Part shown: one piece after another, positions 37,007-46,859 of the stretch
Layout: every line of letters starts with the position of its first letter
How positions within the stretch are numbered: position 1 is the stretch's first letter
From: Candidatus Thorarchaeota archaeon
Lineage (GTDB): Archaea; Asgardarchaeota; Thorarchaeia; Thorarchaeales; Thorarchaeaceae
Direction of reading: 5' to 3'
DNA length: 64,000 nt
NCBI GenBank assembly: GCA_029855935.1
Contig: JAGSHN010000027.1
Span: 121,348-185,347 of the forward strand
Notes under the pieces: generated by a model
Databases searched by the model: none
Told to the model about the DNA's origin: nothing
Seen by the model: only the letters and a program-made list of their open reading frames with translations
Program-made: the position numbers and the translations under genes

Positions 37007-38041
37007 TCAACCAAAGCGTATCCTAGGATCCAGAGTTCCGTAGACCAAGTCTACTATCAAGTTCGCCGTGACAAAGATGAGGGCAACCAGCAGAGTGAAC
37101 CCATTGATTGCCGCAAGGTCGGCACTCAGAATAGCTGACACCGCCCATTGCCCCAGTCCGTGCCACTGGAATATGGTTTCGGTCAGAACTGCTCCCGTCA
37201 TCAGACCACCAAATGCGAGCCCAATGACAGTCACTGTTGGAATCAGTGCATTGCGGAGCGCATGGCGGTATATCACGACCTTCTCGGAGAGGCCCTTTGC
37301 ACGTGCCAGAGTTATGTAGTCTTCACGCAGCACTTCAAGCATACTCGAACGCATCATCCTTGTTATGATGGCCATAGTGAGGTAGCCCAGACAGAATCCC
37401 GGCATGACTAGGTGAGTCAGTGCGTCTACAAAGAGCGGAATACTGTGAGCATAGACCAATGAGTCTATCAGAATGAAGCCGGTCGTGTACTGGAACCAGT
37501 AGAATCGATTAGAGTCGTACCTGTATCCACCAGGCAAATGGGGGAGGCCCATTATGGCGAGCTGATAGTAGAGGACGTACTTCAGCATAATAGCGAACCA
37601 GAATATGGGCATCGACACGCCTGCAAGAGAGAATATTCGTGTGAAGTGATCAATCATCTGATCTTTGCGGGTTGCAGAGATTATTCCAAGAGGAATGCCC
37701 AGCAGCACGGCAAAGACCATCGCGACAAGTGCCAGCTCAATTGTTGCCGGAAACCGCTGTGCTATCACCTCAGTCACTGGTCGAAAGCTCATCGAGGTAC
37801 TCTCACCCCAATCGCCGTGAAAGAGGTTGTTCAAGTATATGAAATACTGAATGTGTGGGGGCTGGTCCAGTCCGTGGCTCCTGATGATTCCAGGTATTGC
37901 ACTGGCTGGCGTGTTCGTATTAATGTACATGACCACAGGATCGCCAACCATGTGGGAGAGAAACCAAGTAATAGTCAGCACTCCAAACACGACTGGTATA
38001 GCCAGCAGGATTCGCCTGATTATGAAGTCGCGTAACCTCAT
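37007..38041 (-). CDS. dppB: Peptide ABC importer permease, DppB type
   Basis: 344 residues. N-terminal 'FIIRRILLAIPVVFGVLTITWFL' and 'GDWGESTSMSFRPVTEVIAQRFP' are hallmark DppB segments; the EAA coupling loop reads 'LARAKGLSEKVVIYRHALRNAL'. About six spans. First gene of the operon; a TATA-like 'cttaagta' on the minus strand lies ~50 bases upstream. It forms the translocation pore with DppC. Confidence 0.94.
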   Translation of the reverse strand: MRLRDFIIRRILLAIPVVFGVLTITWFLSHMVGDPVVMYINTNTPASAIPGIIRSHGLDQPPHIQYFIYLNNLFHGDWGESTSMSFRPVTEVIAQRFPATIELALVAMVFAVLLGIPLGIISATRKDQMIDHFTRIFSLAGVSMPIFWFAIMLKYVLYYQLAIMGLPHLPGGYRYDSNRFYWFQYTTGFILIDSLVYAHSIPLFVDALTHLVMPGFCLGYLTMAIITRMMRSSMLEVLREDYITLARAKGLSEKVVIYRHALRNALIPTVTVIGLAFGGLMTGAVLTETIFQWHGLGQWAVSAILSADLAAINGFTLLVALIFVTANLIVDLVYGTLDPRIRFG

Positions 38042-38342
38042 TTGACCACCGCATTCAGATACGGGTTGGTGTGTCCCGGAGGAATGGGATACTTAAGCAT
38101 TTGCTTCAGTGTTGCCTTCATGGAGCAGCGGGGTCTTGTCACGCAATGCGCATTCTGACGCGCTTCTGCCAGCAATCCCGTAATGTATATTAGACTGAAC
38201 CCGACTTCAGATAAGTCAACTCGCCTAACCGCGAACTGCGCGTGCCGAGAGTCTAGTGGCTGGTCGATGCGGCTTCTGCCGGCGACCCGCTATTACTAGA
38301 GCTCGGCATTCGTCTACAAAAGACAAAGGAAGGAAGACCAAG
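38042..38342. promoter_or_regulatory. Divergent promoter region of peptide importer
   Basis: 300 bases between dppB and the binding-protein gene. Minus-strand 'gcttaagtatcc' (38088-38098) is TATA-like for dppB-C-D-F. Plus-strand 'aatgtatattag' (38182-38193) is TATA-like for the binding protein, implying a 5' UTR of ~120 bases. The ORF-track extension of the binding protein to 38256 lacks homology. Confidence 0.5.
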
Positions 38343-40220
38343 ATGGAGAAGACTAAACTCATAGCCATCGTCGTGGTCGTGGTCATAGTCGCGGGAGTCG
38401 GCGGCTACTTTCTCCTAGCACCGCCAGCACCTAGCGGCCAGACCCTGATCTGGGAGACTATTGGTAACCCAGACTATATGGACCCCCACGTGAACTATGA
38501 GTCATTTGGTTCGTGGATACACTACAATGTCTACGAAACCCTATTCACGTACGAATGGGACAGCCTGAACACCGAGCCGACTGTGCCTCTGCTGGCACAG
38601 AGCGTAGAAGTCTCGGCAGATGGACTGAACTACACCTTCCACCTCCGGCAGGGAGTGACCTTCCACGATGGGACTCCGTTCAACGCGTCCTGCGTGAAGT
38701 ACAACTTTGAGAGAATCCTTGCCGTGTTCGACCCTGGTGGTCCGGCGTGGATGGTGGCAGAGCCCATACTCGGTGGCCAAGCCATTGAGGACGCAGTCTA
38801 CGGATACGGTGCGGGCTCGGCTGCGCACATAGGCAACTACACTGCGTGGAAGGCAGCCAATGATGCCGGCACTGGCGCAATCATCGTTCTTGATGACTAT
38901 ACTGTCATGATTCGTCTGGCATACCCGTACACTCCGTTCCTCGCGGCAATCACCTACGAGGTCGCGGCCATTATCAGCCCGACCTACATCGAGAACCACG
39001 GTGGAATAACCGTCGGTCAACACAATGACTGGATGGACGAGCACACGTGCGGCACTGGTCCGTACATGCTCGACTCATGGGACGTCGGCAACCAGATAGT
39101 CCTTGTGCGCAACCCGAACTACTGGCGTGCTGCTGATGCCAAGTCAATGTTCCCGTACGCGGGTGCCATCGACCGTGTCATCATCAAGACCAACGAGGAT
39201 GTCAACAGCAGGATCATGAACATCCGCGCTGGTGACTCTCATGCGTGCTATTGGCCGACAACGCACGCATTCCAGATCTACAACAACGTCAGCCCGCCCG
39301 CCTTTGACCAGAACGACGGCACGCAGCAGAGCCTTGAGCCTAACCTCCTCCACGTCTGGGCGAAGTATCCGAGCTACACCATCGCATCAATCCACTTCAC
39401 AATGACGGAAACAATTGATGACTTCGCCTCTGGAAAGACCATCCAGAACATGTTCAGTCTCAAGAACGTCAGGAAGGCGTTCAGCCACGCTTTCGACTAC
39501 CAGACCTTCATCGATCAGGTGACCAACGGGTTCGGCATTCAGGGTCAGGGTCCAATACCAAGGGGTATGTTCGGTCATGACGACAACCTCTACGTGTACG
39601 ACTACAACCTGACCGCGGCCCAGTACTACTGGAACAAGGCCATGCATGACGACAACCTGGACGCAATCCTCGCGAACGCATCGTACACGGTTACGTTGTA
39701 CTACAACAGCGGCAACGTCGTCCGTGAGAATGCGATGCTCCTGCTCAAGGACGGCATCAACGCGATGCTCGCTATGGACGACACTGTCAAGCCCAGTGAG
39801 GACTTGACAATCAACGTCCAGGGTGTCGAGTGGTCAAGCTACATCCACGCCGCCATTGCTGGCCAAGTGGGCTGCTGGATGATTGGCTGGGCTCCGGACT
39901 ACGCTGACCCAGACAACTATGTTGGCCCTTACGTGAAGAGCACCGGTACATACGCCTACTGGGCTCACCTTGCTGACTCCGAAGGCTGGGACGCTGCGAC
40001 GATTGATGCCAAGATCCAGCAGGCAGCCCAGAGTCAGGACCCGAACCAGCGAATCCAGCTCTACAAGGAGATCCAGGAGGCCATCGTGGATCACGCTGCC
40101 TACATCTGGGTATATCAGGCAACTACATTGCTGGTATTCCGCGCGGAGGTCATGAACGGCCAGTACGCTGCGAACCCGATGCACGGTGCGTACTTCTACC
40201 ACATGTGGCTGACGAGCTAG
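38343..40220 (+). CDS. dppA: Extracytoplasmic peptide-binding protein (SBP family 5)
   Basis: Start at ATG 38343 behind 'aaaggaagg'; the N-terminus MEKTKLIAIVVVVVIVAGVGGYFLLAPP is an uncleaved anchor or archaeal signal sequence. 625 residues. 'NPDYMDPHVNYESFGSWIHYNVYETLFTY' is the family entry, 'YTFHLRQGVTFHDGTPFNASCVKYNFERIL' the classic family 5 signature, and 'NVRKAFSHAFDY' the domain-crossing segment. It captures peptides outside the cell and hands them to DppBC. It faces away from the dppB-F operon but is clearly its partner. A terminator follows. Confidence 0.95.
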   Translation: MEKTKLIAIVVVVVIVAGVGGYFLLAPPAPSGQTLIWETIGNPDYMDPHVNYESFGSWIHYNVYETLFTYEWDSLNTEPTVPLLAQSVEVSADGLNYTFHLRQGVTFHDGTPFNASCVKYNFERILAVFDPGGPAWMVAEPILGGQAIEDAVYGYGAGSAAHIGNYTAWKAANDAGTGAIIVLDDYTVMIRLAYPYTPFLAAITYEVAAIISPTYIENHGGITVGQHNDWMDEHTCGTGPYMLDSWDVGNQIVLVRNPNYWRAADAKSMFPYAGAIDRVIIKTNEDVNSRIMNIRAGDSHACYWPTTHAFQIYNNVSPPAFDQNDGTQQSLEPNLLHVWAKYPSYTIASIHFTMTETIDDFASGKTIQNMFSLKNVRKAFSHAFDYQTFIDQVTNGFGIQGQGPIPRGMFGHDDNLYVYDYNLTAAQYYWNKAMHDDNLDAILANASYTVTLYYNSGNVVRENAMLLLKDGINAMLAMDDTVKPSEDLTINVQGVEWSSYIHAAIAGQVGCWMIGWAPDYADPDNYVGPYVKSTGTYAYWAHLADSEGWDAATIDAKIQQAAQSQDPNQRIQLYKEIQEAIVDHAAYIWVYQATTLLVFRAEVMNGQYAANPMHGAYFYHMWLTS

Positions 40221-40244
40221 ACTAGTACAAATGAAATGGCAGGA

Positions 40245-40286
40245 GCAGAGAGTGCGTCTCTCTGCCTTGCCCTCTGTCTTATTTTT
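40245..40286 (+). terminator. Terminator of peptide-binding protein gene
   Basis: 'gcagagag' / 'ctctctgc' (8 base pairs, 5-base loop) is followed ~17 bases later by 'ttatttttc', consistent with a transcription end. Confidence 0.5.
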
Positions 40287-40433
40287 CGGAAGATGCGAAC
40301 TCTCTCGCCTTCCCAGATGCAAATATGGACTCGGCCACAATCCCTTGATCTACGACATCCTCACTCTGGCCAATCATAGTCCCCTGCCGCGTCCATCAAA
40401 AGAGTTAGAAGGACAGAGAAACAATGGCGTGGT

Positions 40434-41354
40434 ATGCTCCGTACGGGGATGTACAAAGAGAACAATTTGCCACAGCGAGTCCCCTTTAGGAGTCTATTCA
40501 CCCTCTGGTGGGGCACAAAATGGGTCAGGAATCTCGTACTGCTCTTCTCGCCTGTAGGCCTGATTGACTCGATCTTCACGCTGATGCTCTACCAAGTACA
40601 CGGTTCTGATGCCGAGTACAACCCCATTGTGAAAGGAGCCCTAGAGTCCTCCTTGTGGCCTATGTGGTTTGCTATCAACACTCTCTCATTCCCAGTCCTT
40701 GTGATGGTCGTAAGCTCCTTCTATCTGGTTCACCGTTCCAAGCCCCGCCTAGGAGTGATGAGGCTGATGATGCTTGTAGTTGCACTGCGCATCTTCGGTA
40801 CGGCCTATGATATCTTTGTGTTCATTTCTCACGTAGACAGCCTTATGTGGGCGACATTCACCGGCCTAGCTACCTTCGTCGCGCTCAACCACTTGTACAC
40901 GCGTGATCACGACATCTCCGTGAAGGGTATGAAGCAGTGGATGCAGAGGTATGTTGACCGGTTCCACGACTACCTCTTGTTAAGAGGGGTAGAGGGTAGA
41001 CCAGAGAAGGAGGCAACAGTATTGGAAGAGAAGACAACAGAGAGCGGACCTGCGAGGGAGGAAAGACCCGAGAGCACAACGAAACCTGCTTCAAGGAAAT
41101 TCTCAGTCAAGATTCGGAGGGCCATGTGGTGTCTGGCAGCAGTAGCAGTACTGATTCTGGTACCAGTGGTGCTCGACTTCGTCGCGCGTATTTTCCGAGG
41201 TGAGCGATGGCACGAGGTCTTCGGTCGCTTCTTCTACTGGAACTACCAAGCCGGACTCATCTTCGTCATAGGGTTCGTCACAGTCATCTTGATGTTCTCC
41301 CTAATGATGTACTTCCTGATGCGGATGTTTGATGAGAGTGAAGGGCCGTGGTAG
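40434..41354 (+). CDS. Polytopic membrane protein, unknown function
   Basis: 306 residues with five to six hydrophobic spans: around 33-55, 75-100, 105-130 and 135-150, then a ~75-residue charged, Glu/Lys/Pro-rich loop ('KTTESGPAREERPESTTKPA'), then two C-terminal spans. No recognised motif. It stands alone between the peptide-binding protein and a DNA methylase. ATG 40434 or 40449 are both possible starts. Confidence 0.6.
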   Translation: MLRTGMYKENNLPQRVPFRSLFTLWWGTKWVRNLVLLFSPVGLIDSIFTLMLYQVHGSDAEYNPIVKGALESSLWPMWFAINTLSFPVLVMVVSSFYLVHRSKPRLGVMRLMMLVVALRIFGTAYDIFVFISHVDSLMWATFTGLATFVALNHLYTRDHDISVKGMKQWMQRYVDRFHDYLLLRGVEGRPEKEATVLEEKTTESGPAREERPESTTKPASRKFSVKIRRAMWCLAAVAVLILVPVVLDFVARIFRGERWHEVFGRFFYWNYQAGLIFVIGFVTVILMFSLMMYFLMRMFDESEGPW

Positions 41355-41426
41355 TCGCCCTCGCATCACTCCTGTAGGTCCAGTTGGTACCAGAAGAGTT
41401 ATGACCCAGCGCAAGACGGAGGACTT

Positions 41427-42653
41427 GTGACGAACCAGGATGCGGAGCGCAACGAGAAGCGGGTGTCATTTCGCCGTCTTGTGGACCTCCCGTCGACGAC
41501 TTTCGGGACCTTTGGACTCTATCGCTATCCTGCCAAGTTCATCCCCCACATCGTGGCCTATGTTGTGAAGCAATATGCCAGGCCGGGTGATTCCCTGTTC
41601 GACCCTTTTGCGGGTTACGGCACGGTAGGGACTGTGGCCCGTGTCTATGACCATCCATACGAGTTGTGGGACCTGTCGCCACTGCTTGAGGCCCTTCATC
41701 GCACGACACTGACGAGGCCGCGTCAGTTTGAGGTCCGGACTCTGGTCCGTCGGGTCGTGCAGTCGGACAACGAGTTCGTTCCAGACTGGAGTAACTTCCA
41801 GTTCTGGTTTCACGAGAGGTTCAGACCTCTACTCTGCAGAGCGTGGGGATATTATCATCAAGAAGCCAGCGAATACGAACGTAGTCTTCTAACAATTCCG
41901 CTGCTGAAGGTCAGTCGCGTGTTCTCTTACGATGACGAGGGGCGAATGAAGCTCTCTCGCTCGCCGCGTTCTCAACAACGAGTGATGAAATTGCTCCAAG
42001 GCGACTGGGAGGGAGAGTTCTCACTACTCCTTGAGAGGGAGATTCGAGTTCTGCTCAAGAGGCTCCGTGAGAGCTGGGAGCTGTCAGAGGCCTGTCCCCC
42101 GGGGGTGGCAAAGGGCGGGATTGACACTCTCACAGAGAGCCTGAAGACCGAACACGACATTCTCATCACATCGCCACCGTACCTCCAGAGTCAGGAGTAC
42201 ATCCGCTTCGCCAAGATGGACCTCTTCTGGCTCGGTCATAGCGAAGCGGAGGTGAAGAGACTGGCCTCACTGGAGCTACCCTATCGCAGGGTCGAGAAGG
42301 TAGACATTCACTCCCCCACATACTACGAGATCCGGGAGAGGCTCACCGAGCCTCGAATGCGCACCATATTTGACTCGTACTTCCACGGAGTGATTGGGTC
42401 GCTCAGCCGACTTGGTGAACAGATAACAAACAGAATGTGCGTCTTCGTCGGACGTGCCAGTATGAGAGGAATCCCGGTGCCAATAGACCGGATAGTCGCT
42501 GAACATATGTCCCACGATGGGTGGGAGCACGAGGTCACACTGGTCGACAGGATTGTCGCAAGAAGGATGTTCTCCTATCGCGTCAATCCCGCAACGGGTA
42601 GGACCGATCCCAGGACGCAGTCCGAGCGGCTTGTGGTCCTTAGGAGAAGATAG
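41427..42653 (+). CDS. Site-specific DNA methyltransferase, SPPY (N4-cytosine-like) type, orphan
   Basis: 408 residues from GTG 41427. 'YPAKFIPHIVAYVVKQYARPGDSLFDPFAGYGTVG' covers the AdoMet-binding motif I region, and 'DILITSPPYLQSQEYIRFAKMDLFWLG' contains the catalytic SPPY motif, typical of N4-cytosine methylases though N6-adenine activity cannot be excluded. Motif I precedes motif IV, with a ~180-residue presumed target-recognition region between. No restriction endonuclease gene is adjacent, so it is an orphan methylase, perhaps for epigenetic marking, or the remnant of a restriction-modification system. Confidence 0.85.
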   Translation: MTNQDAERNEKRVSFRRLVDLPSTTFGTFGLYRYPAKFIPHIVAYVVKQYARPGDSLFDPFAGYGTVGTVARVYDHPYELWDLSPLLEALHRTTLTRPRQFEVRTLVRRVVQSDNEFVPDWSNFQFWFHERFRPLLCRAWGYYHQEASEYERSLLTIPLLKVSRVFSYDDEGRMKLSRSPRSQQRVMKLLQGDWEGEFSLLLEREIRVLLKRLRESWELSEACPPGVAKGGIDTLTESLKTEHDILITSPPYLQSQEYIRFAKMDLFWLGHSEAEVKRLASLELPYRRVEKVDIHSPTYYEIRERLTEPRMRTIFDSYFHGVIGSLSRLGEQITNRMCVFVGRASMRGIPVPIDRIVAEHMSHDGWEHEVTLVDRIVARRMFSYRVNPATGRTDPRTQSERLVVLRRR

Positions 42654-42693
42654 TCGCTCGGGGAACGCTTTGTCCCTATGACATACGGCCCTA

Positions 42694-43725
42694 TCACACT
42701 CGTGCCATTGTGAGGGCCATTATTGCCTTCTGGACGTGGAGCCGGTTCTCAGCAATGTCGTAGACTATTGAGCGAGGTCCATCGACCACCTCGTCGGTGA
42801 CCTCTGACCCTCTGTCCACAGGACCACAATGGATGAAGAACGCGTCGTTCGTCTTTGCCATCCACTCCTTCGTAGTGATCCACTCGTCGTGCTTCATCGC
42901 CATCTCTATCTCGCGTTTCTTTGCGGTATCCACTCCGTGTCGTCTGGCGTAGTCGTAGAAATGGGGGCTCATCCAGTTTCTCGAGTACACGAAGTCGGCT
43001 CCATCATACGCCTCCTCCAAGTCGTGGACTATCTCAAAGCTCCCACCGGAGATGGCTGCGTTGTCCTCGCACCACTGAATGACCTCAGGGTCGAGGTCGT
43101 ATCCCTCCGGATAGGCCAGTGTCACGTTCATCCCCATCTGGGTATTGATCAGGATGCTCTCCTGTACCGAGCACCACGACCGGACAAGGCCTCCCTTCGC
43201 CCACACCTGGAGGAGCTTCTTTCCTCGGAGGTTTCTCCCCGCGTGCATCCGCATCCCCATCACGTCGGCTAGACCTTGACACGGATGGAATCTGTCGTGA
43301 GCCATACTTATCACGGGAACACTCGCGTAGTGGGCGTACTCTCTCAGAAGCTGATCACCCTGCCCGTACTCCTCAATGGCGGTCTCAAGTATCCTGATAC
43401 CAATACCACAGGCGTAGCGGCTCATCACGTTTGCTGCGTCCTGGACGGTCTCGCCCGCTGTCTTGGCAGACTTCAGACGCATTGACTTGGGCTCCAGAAA
43501 CTGTGCGTGACCACCAAGCTCGGTTGCGGCGCACTCGAAGGACTGACGTGTCCTCACGCTCGGGTTGTAGAAGAACATGAAGAACGTCCTGCGGTCAAGA
43601 CAGTTCCTGAGAGGATGATCGAACCGGTGTTCCTTGAACTCAAATGCAAGGTCGAGAACACGCTCGAGTTCGTCGACCTTCCACTCCTGTGTCGTGATCA
43701 GGTCGCGTCCGTACAGGCTGTTCAT
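42694..43725 (-). CDS. Carbamoyltransferase, YgeW / N-acetylornithine-type branch
   Basis: 343 residues of the Asp/Orn carbamoyltransferase fold. 'FFYNPSVRTRQSFECAATELGG' is the carbamoyl-phosphate loop (family SxRTR), 'RFHPCQGLADVMGM' the HPCQ motif, and 'HCGPVDRGSEVTDEVVDG' replaces the usual HCLP-R-xxEVT segment. 'YSRNWMSPHFYD' differs from the Orn-binding loop of ArgF and resembles the knotted YgeW/AOTCase group, so the acceptor amine is probably not plain ornithine. With carbamate kinase (3.2 kb) it could run catabolically, making carbamoyl phosphate from a ureido compound. A TATA-like 'ctattag' precedes it. Confidence 0.88.
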   Translation of the reverse strand: MNSLYGRDLITTQEWKVDELERVLDLAFEFKEHRFDHPLRNCLDRRTFFMFFYNPSVRTRQSFECAATELGGHAQFLEPKSMRLKSAKTAGETVQDAANVMSRYACGIGIRILETAIEEYGQGDQLLREYAHYASVPVISMAHDRFHPCQGLADVMGMRMHAGRNLRGKKLLQVWAKGGLVRSWCSVQESILINTQMGMNVTLAYPEGYDLDPEVIQWCEDNAAISGGSFEIVHDLEEAYDGADFVYSRNWMSPHFYDYARRHGVDTAKKREIEMAMKHDEWITTKEWMAKTNDAFFIHCGPVDRGSEVTDEVVDGPRSIVYDIAENRLHVQKAIMALTMARV

Positions 43726-43932
43726 CTCTCAATCACGGTGCTGTGAGAGAACGGCCGTGCTAATAGATGTGGCGTTGGACCGCTCCAGGCGTCGAATCGG
43801 GGACACAGTCCGGGAGTGTTCCTCTATTGGGTCTGGCCGTCTGTGGACCACAATATGAGATGACCAATCGTGACGGTATGAGAAACCTCATAACGCAGAT
43901 GACAGACTCAGCGCGCAGGAGAGTAGCGAGAG

Positions 43933-45117
43933 ATGCATCGTGAGATAACGCAAGGAGTCTACTACGTCGGTGTTGATGACACTCACACAGAGCTCTTCGA
44001 GGGACTATGGGCACTCCCCTTTGGGGTCTCGTACAACAGCTACCTCATCGTGGATGAGAAGATCGCCGTGGTCGAGACCGTGAAGGAGCCTTGGACAGAG
44101 GAGTGGCTCGACAACATCCGAGAGATCATCGACCCCTCGAAGATAGACTACATTGTTCTCAATCATATGGAGCCAGACCACACAGGCGCGCTGCCGCATA
44201 TAGCGAAGATTGCGCCCAACGCCACGATAGTGTACACTGAGCGCGCGTCAAAGTTCCAGAAGTCCTTCTACGATGTCACGCTCAAAGAGAGGATTGTAGA
44301 GGACCTTGAGGAACTGTCTCTGGGCTCTAAGACATTGAAGTTCGTTCACGCACCGTTCCTGCACTGGCCCGAGACAATGATGACCTATCTTGTCGAGGAC
44401 CAGATACTATTCAGCTGCGACGCCTTCGGGGCCTTCGGAGCACTCGGGGGCAGACTCTTCGACGACGAGGTCGATATGGCGCTGGTCGAGAAAGAGAGCA
44501 AGAGGTACGTCAGCACAATCATCACCAGCTACTTCAAGTTCGTCCAGAGGGGCATTCAGAAGGTGAAGGACCTCGGCATCGGGATAAAGATGGTGGCACC
44601 GTCTCACGGCCCCGTCTACCGAAAAGACCCGATGTGGGTGATCAACAAGTACGCTGAGTGGTCCTCGCCCGAGCTGGAGAAGTACTGTATCATCATCTAT
44701 GGGACGATGTACGGATTCAACCGCCGCGTGGCCATGAAGCTCAAGAGACAGCTGGAGGAGCGCGGGGTCAGAGTCATCATACATAATGTCTCCGTCTCTG
44801 AACCCAGCGAAGTGATCACCGATGCTGTGCGTGCTGGAGTGATAGTCCTCGGAACACCGACCTACGACGCATTTCCTTTCCCCCGTCTGTGGCATTTCGT
44901 AAATGAGATGCAGTGCAAGAGGCTCCAGAAGAGGCCTGTTGCCCTCTTCGGCACTTATGGTTGGGGTGGTGGCGGTGTCAAGAAGACCCGGGAGATGCTC
45001 ACAGAGATGAAGTTCGAGGTCCTCGAGCCAGTCATCCGGGTCAAGGGTCGTCCCACCGACGAAGAGGAGCGGCAGATTGGAGAGCTTGCTGACAGGATTG
45101 CTGAGGCGCTGAAATAG
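43933..45117 (+). CDS. fprA: A-type flavodiiron protein (FprA; oxygen/NO reductase)
   Basis: 394 residues in two domains. The N-terminal metallo-beta-lactamase domain carries the diiron ligands: 'NHMEPDHTG' (HxExDH), 'HWPETM', 'SCDAFGAFG' and 'APSHGPVYR'. The C-terminal flavodoxin domain (from ~250) shows the FMN loop 'IIYGTMYGFNRRVAMKL' and 'LGTPTYDAFPFP'. It reduces oxygen to water, or NO to N2O, using electrons from F420H2 in many archaea or from rubredoxin in bacteria. Rubrerythrin follows after 106 bases on the same strand, and rubredoxin lies at 10.9 kb: an oxygen-defence set. Confidence 0.95.
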   Translation: MHREITQGVYYVGVDDTHTELFEGLWALPFGVSYNSYLIVDEKIAVVETVKEPWTEEWLDNIREIIDPSKIDYIVLNHMEPDHTGALPHIAKIAPNATIVYTERASKFQKSFYDVTLKERIVEDLEELSLGSKTLKFVHAPFLHWPETMMTYLVEDQILFSCDAFGAFGALGGRLFDDEVDMALVEKESKRYVSTIITSYFKFVQRGIQKVKDLGIGIKMVAPSHGPVYRKDPMWVINKYAEWSSPELEKYCIIIYGTMYGFNRRVAMKLKRQLEERGVRVIIHNVSVSEPSEVITDAVRAGVIVLGTPTYDAFPFPRLWHFVNEMQCKRLQKRPVALFGTYGWGGGGVKKTREMLTEMKFEVLEPVIRVKGRPTDEEERQIGELADRIAEALK

Positions 45118-45223
45118 AGACAGGGTGCTCATCCCAACATTTTTCTTCGAGAGCGCTGAAGACGCAGAAGTCCGTAGGACAACTAGTCACTCTTGGAATG
45201 AGTGAGAGAAGGAGAGAAGAGAT

Positions 45224-45808
45224 ATGGATCTGAGAGGAACCGAGACAGAGAAGAATCTGCTGAAGTCCTTTGCAGGTGAGAGCCAGGCAAGAATGCGCTA
45301 CACATTCTGGGCCAGCGTTGCACGCAAAGAGGGGTACATGCAGATATCACAGGTCTTTCTCGAGACCGCCGACCAAGAGAAGGAACACGCAGAACGATTC
45401 TTCAAGTTCCTTGTCGAGGGCGGTGCCAGTCCCGAGGTGGAGATCACAGCTGCGTACCCGGCCGGACCGCTGGGTAGCACCCTTGAGAACCTGAGGGCCG
45501 CTGCAGCTGGCGAGTGGTACGAGCACTCCGAGATGTATCCCGGCTTTGCCGAGGTGGCCGAGAGAGAGGGATTCAAGACCATCGCCTTTGTGTGGCGAAA
45601 GATAGCGGAGGCGGAGAAGTGGCACCACGACAGATACAAGGTCCTCGCCGATAACCTCGAGCAGGGACGCACCTTCAAACGTGAGAAGAAGGTGAAGTGG
45701 CGCTGCATGAACTGTGGCTACATCCACGAGGGCGAGGAGCCGCCTGAGAGATGTCCCTCATGTGACCATCCCAAGGGCTACTTTATGATCCACACGGCAG
45801 AGTTCTGA
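45224..45808 (+). CDS. Rubrerythrin
   Basis: 194 residues. The ferritin-like four-helix domain contains the diiron Glu/His residues in '[18 protein letters not shown]' and '[17 protein letters not shown]', with a matching pair in the second half ('[11 protein letters not shown]'). The C-terminal rubredoxin-like domain shows '[12 protein letters not shown]' and '[12 protein letters not shown]'. It reduces hydrogen peroxide to water. Preceded by a clear ribosome-binding site ('gagaaggagagaagagat'). Adjacent to fprA. Confidence 0.96.
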   Translation: MDLRGTETEKNLLKSFAGESQARMRYTFWASVARKEGYMQISQVFLETADQEKEHAERFFKFLVEGGASPEVEITAAYPAGPLGSTLENLRAAAAGEWYEHSEMYPGFAEVAEREGFKTIAFVWRKIAEAEKWHHDRYKVLADNLEQGRTFKREKKVKWRCMNCGYIHEGEEPPERCPSCDHPKGYFMIHTAEF

Positions 45809-45929
45809 CACCTATAGCGACGAGGGAGAGCATACCCGCAGAGGACGCTCTCCCCACCGCTCTGTCACCGTGGGTAAACGCATAACTAGTCTCGCCCAGC
45901 GGAGTAGTGGCAGGAGCGTGGAAGGCACA

Positions 45930-46799
45930 ATGCCAAGAAAGGTCAAGATAGGTCTCGTACAGGCCCAATGGGAAGGAGATGTCCAGTCGGACGACCAGAT
46001 TCGACAGGGCATCGAACAGACGCTTGAGAAGCACGAACGATTCGTCAAGCAGGCAGCGGACCAGGGTGTGCAGATACTCTGTTTCCAGGAGCTGTTCTTT
46101 GGCCCCTATTTTGCGGCAGAGCAGGACAGAAGGTGGTTCAAGTACGCGGAACCAATACCCGGCCCAGTCACGAAGAGGTTTGCAGCTCTTGCTCGCAAAT
46201 ACCGCACGGTAGTAATACTGCCCATATTCGAGATCGAGGCCCCAGGTGTCTACTACAACACATCGGTCGTGATTGACACGGACGGCGAGATAGTTGGGAT
46301 ATACCGCAAGAGCCACATCCCCCATCAGCCTCCTGGCTACTGGGAAAAGTTCTATTTCAGACCGGGAAATCTTGGCTATCCTGTCTTCGAGACCGAGTAC
46401 GCACTCGTCGGAGTCTATACCTGCTATGACAGACATTTCCCCGAGGGGGCACGAATACTCGGTCTGAACGGAGCAGAGATTGTGTTCAATCCCTCAGCCA
46501 CCACAAGAGGCCACTCTGACCATCTCTGGACGCTGGAGCAGTCTGCTCACGCCGTTGCCAACGGATACTACGTGGCCGCCATAAACAGGATTGGTGACGA
46601 GCCGTGGGGTATCGGCTACTTCTACGGATCGTCGTACATCGTCAACCCGAAGGGAGAGATAGTAGTCCAAGGCCCCGATGACAGAGAGGAGCTTGTCGTG
46701 GCTGAGGTGGACCTTGACCTGATAAGAGAGGTCAAGGACTACTGGCCGTTCTTCAGGGACAGACGACCGGATACGTACGATCAGATTCTAGAGCCCTGA
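45930..46799 (+). CDS. Nitrilase-superfamily N-carbamoyl amidohydrolase (N-carbamoylputrescine amidase / beta-ureidopropionase type)
   Basis: Start at ATG 45930 (MPRKVKIGLVQAQWEGD), 20 codons inside the ORF-track start. 289 residues. Catalytic triad: Glu in 'LCFQELFFGPYF', Lys in 'IYRKSHIPHQPPGYWEKFYF', Cys in 'YTCYDRHFPEGAR'. The 'EKFYFRPGN' stretch and the FQELFFGPYF motif are those of N-carbamoylputrescine amidase/beta-ureidopropionase, releasing ammonia, CO2 and an amine or beta-amino acid. With the carbamoyltransferase and carbamate kinase it suggests catabolism of ureido compounds or agmatine. Not in an operon with either. Confidence 0.9.
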   Translation: MPRKVKIGLVQAQWEGDVQSDDQIRQGIEQTLEKHERFVKQAADQGVQILCFQELFFGPYFAAEQDRRWFKYAEPIPGPVTKRFAALARKYRTVVILPIFEIEAPGVYYNTSVVIDTDGEIVGIYRKSHIPHQPPGYWEKFYFRPGNLGYPVFETEYALVGVYTCYDRHFPEGARILGLNGAEIVFNPSATTRGHSDHLWTLEQSAHAVANGYYVAAINRIGDEPWGIGYFYGSSYIVNPKGEIVVQGPDDREELVVAEVDLDLIREVKDYWPFFRDRRPDTYDQILEP

Positions 46800-46859
46800 T
46801 GAGTCTATGCGGACTCGCCGAGCAGAACCGTTGAGAAACGTAAGGAGTGAGAGAGAAAG

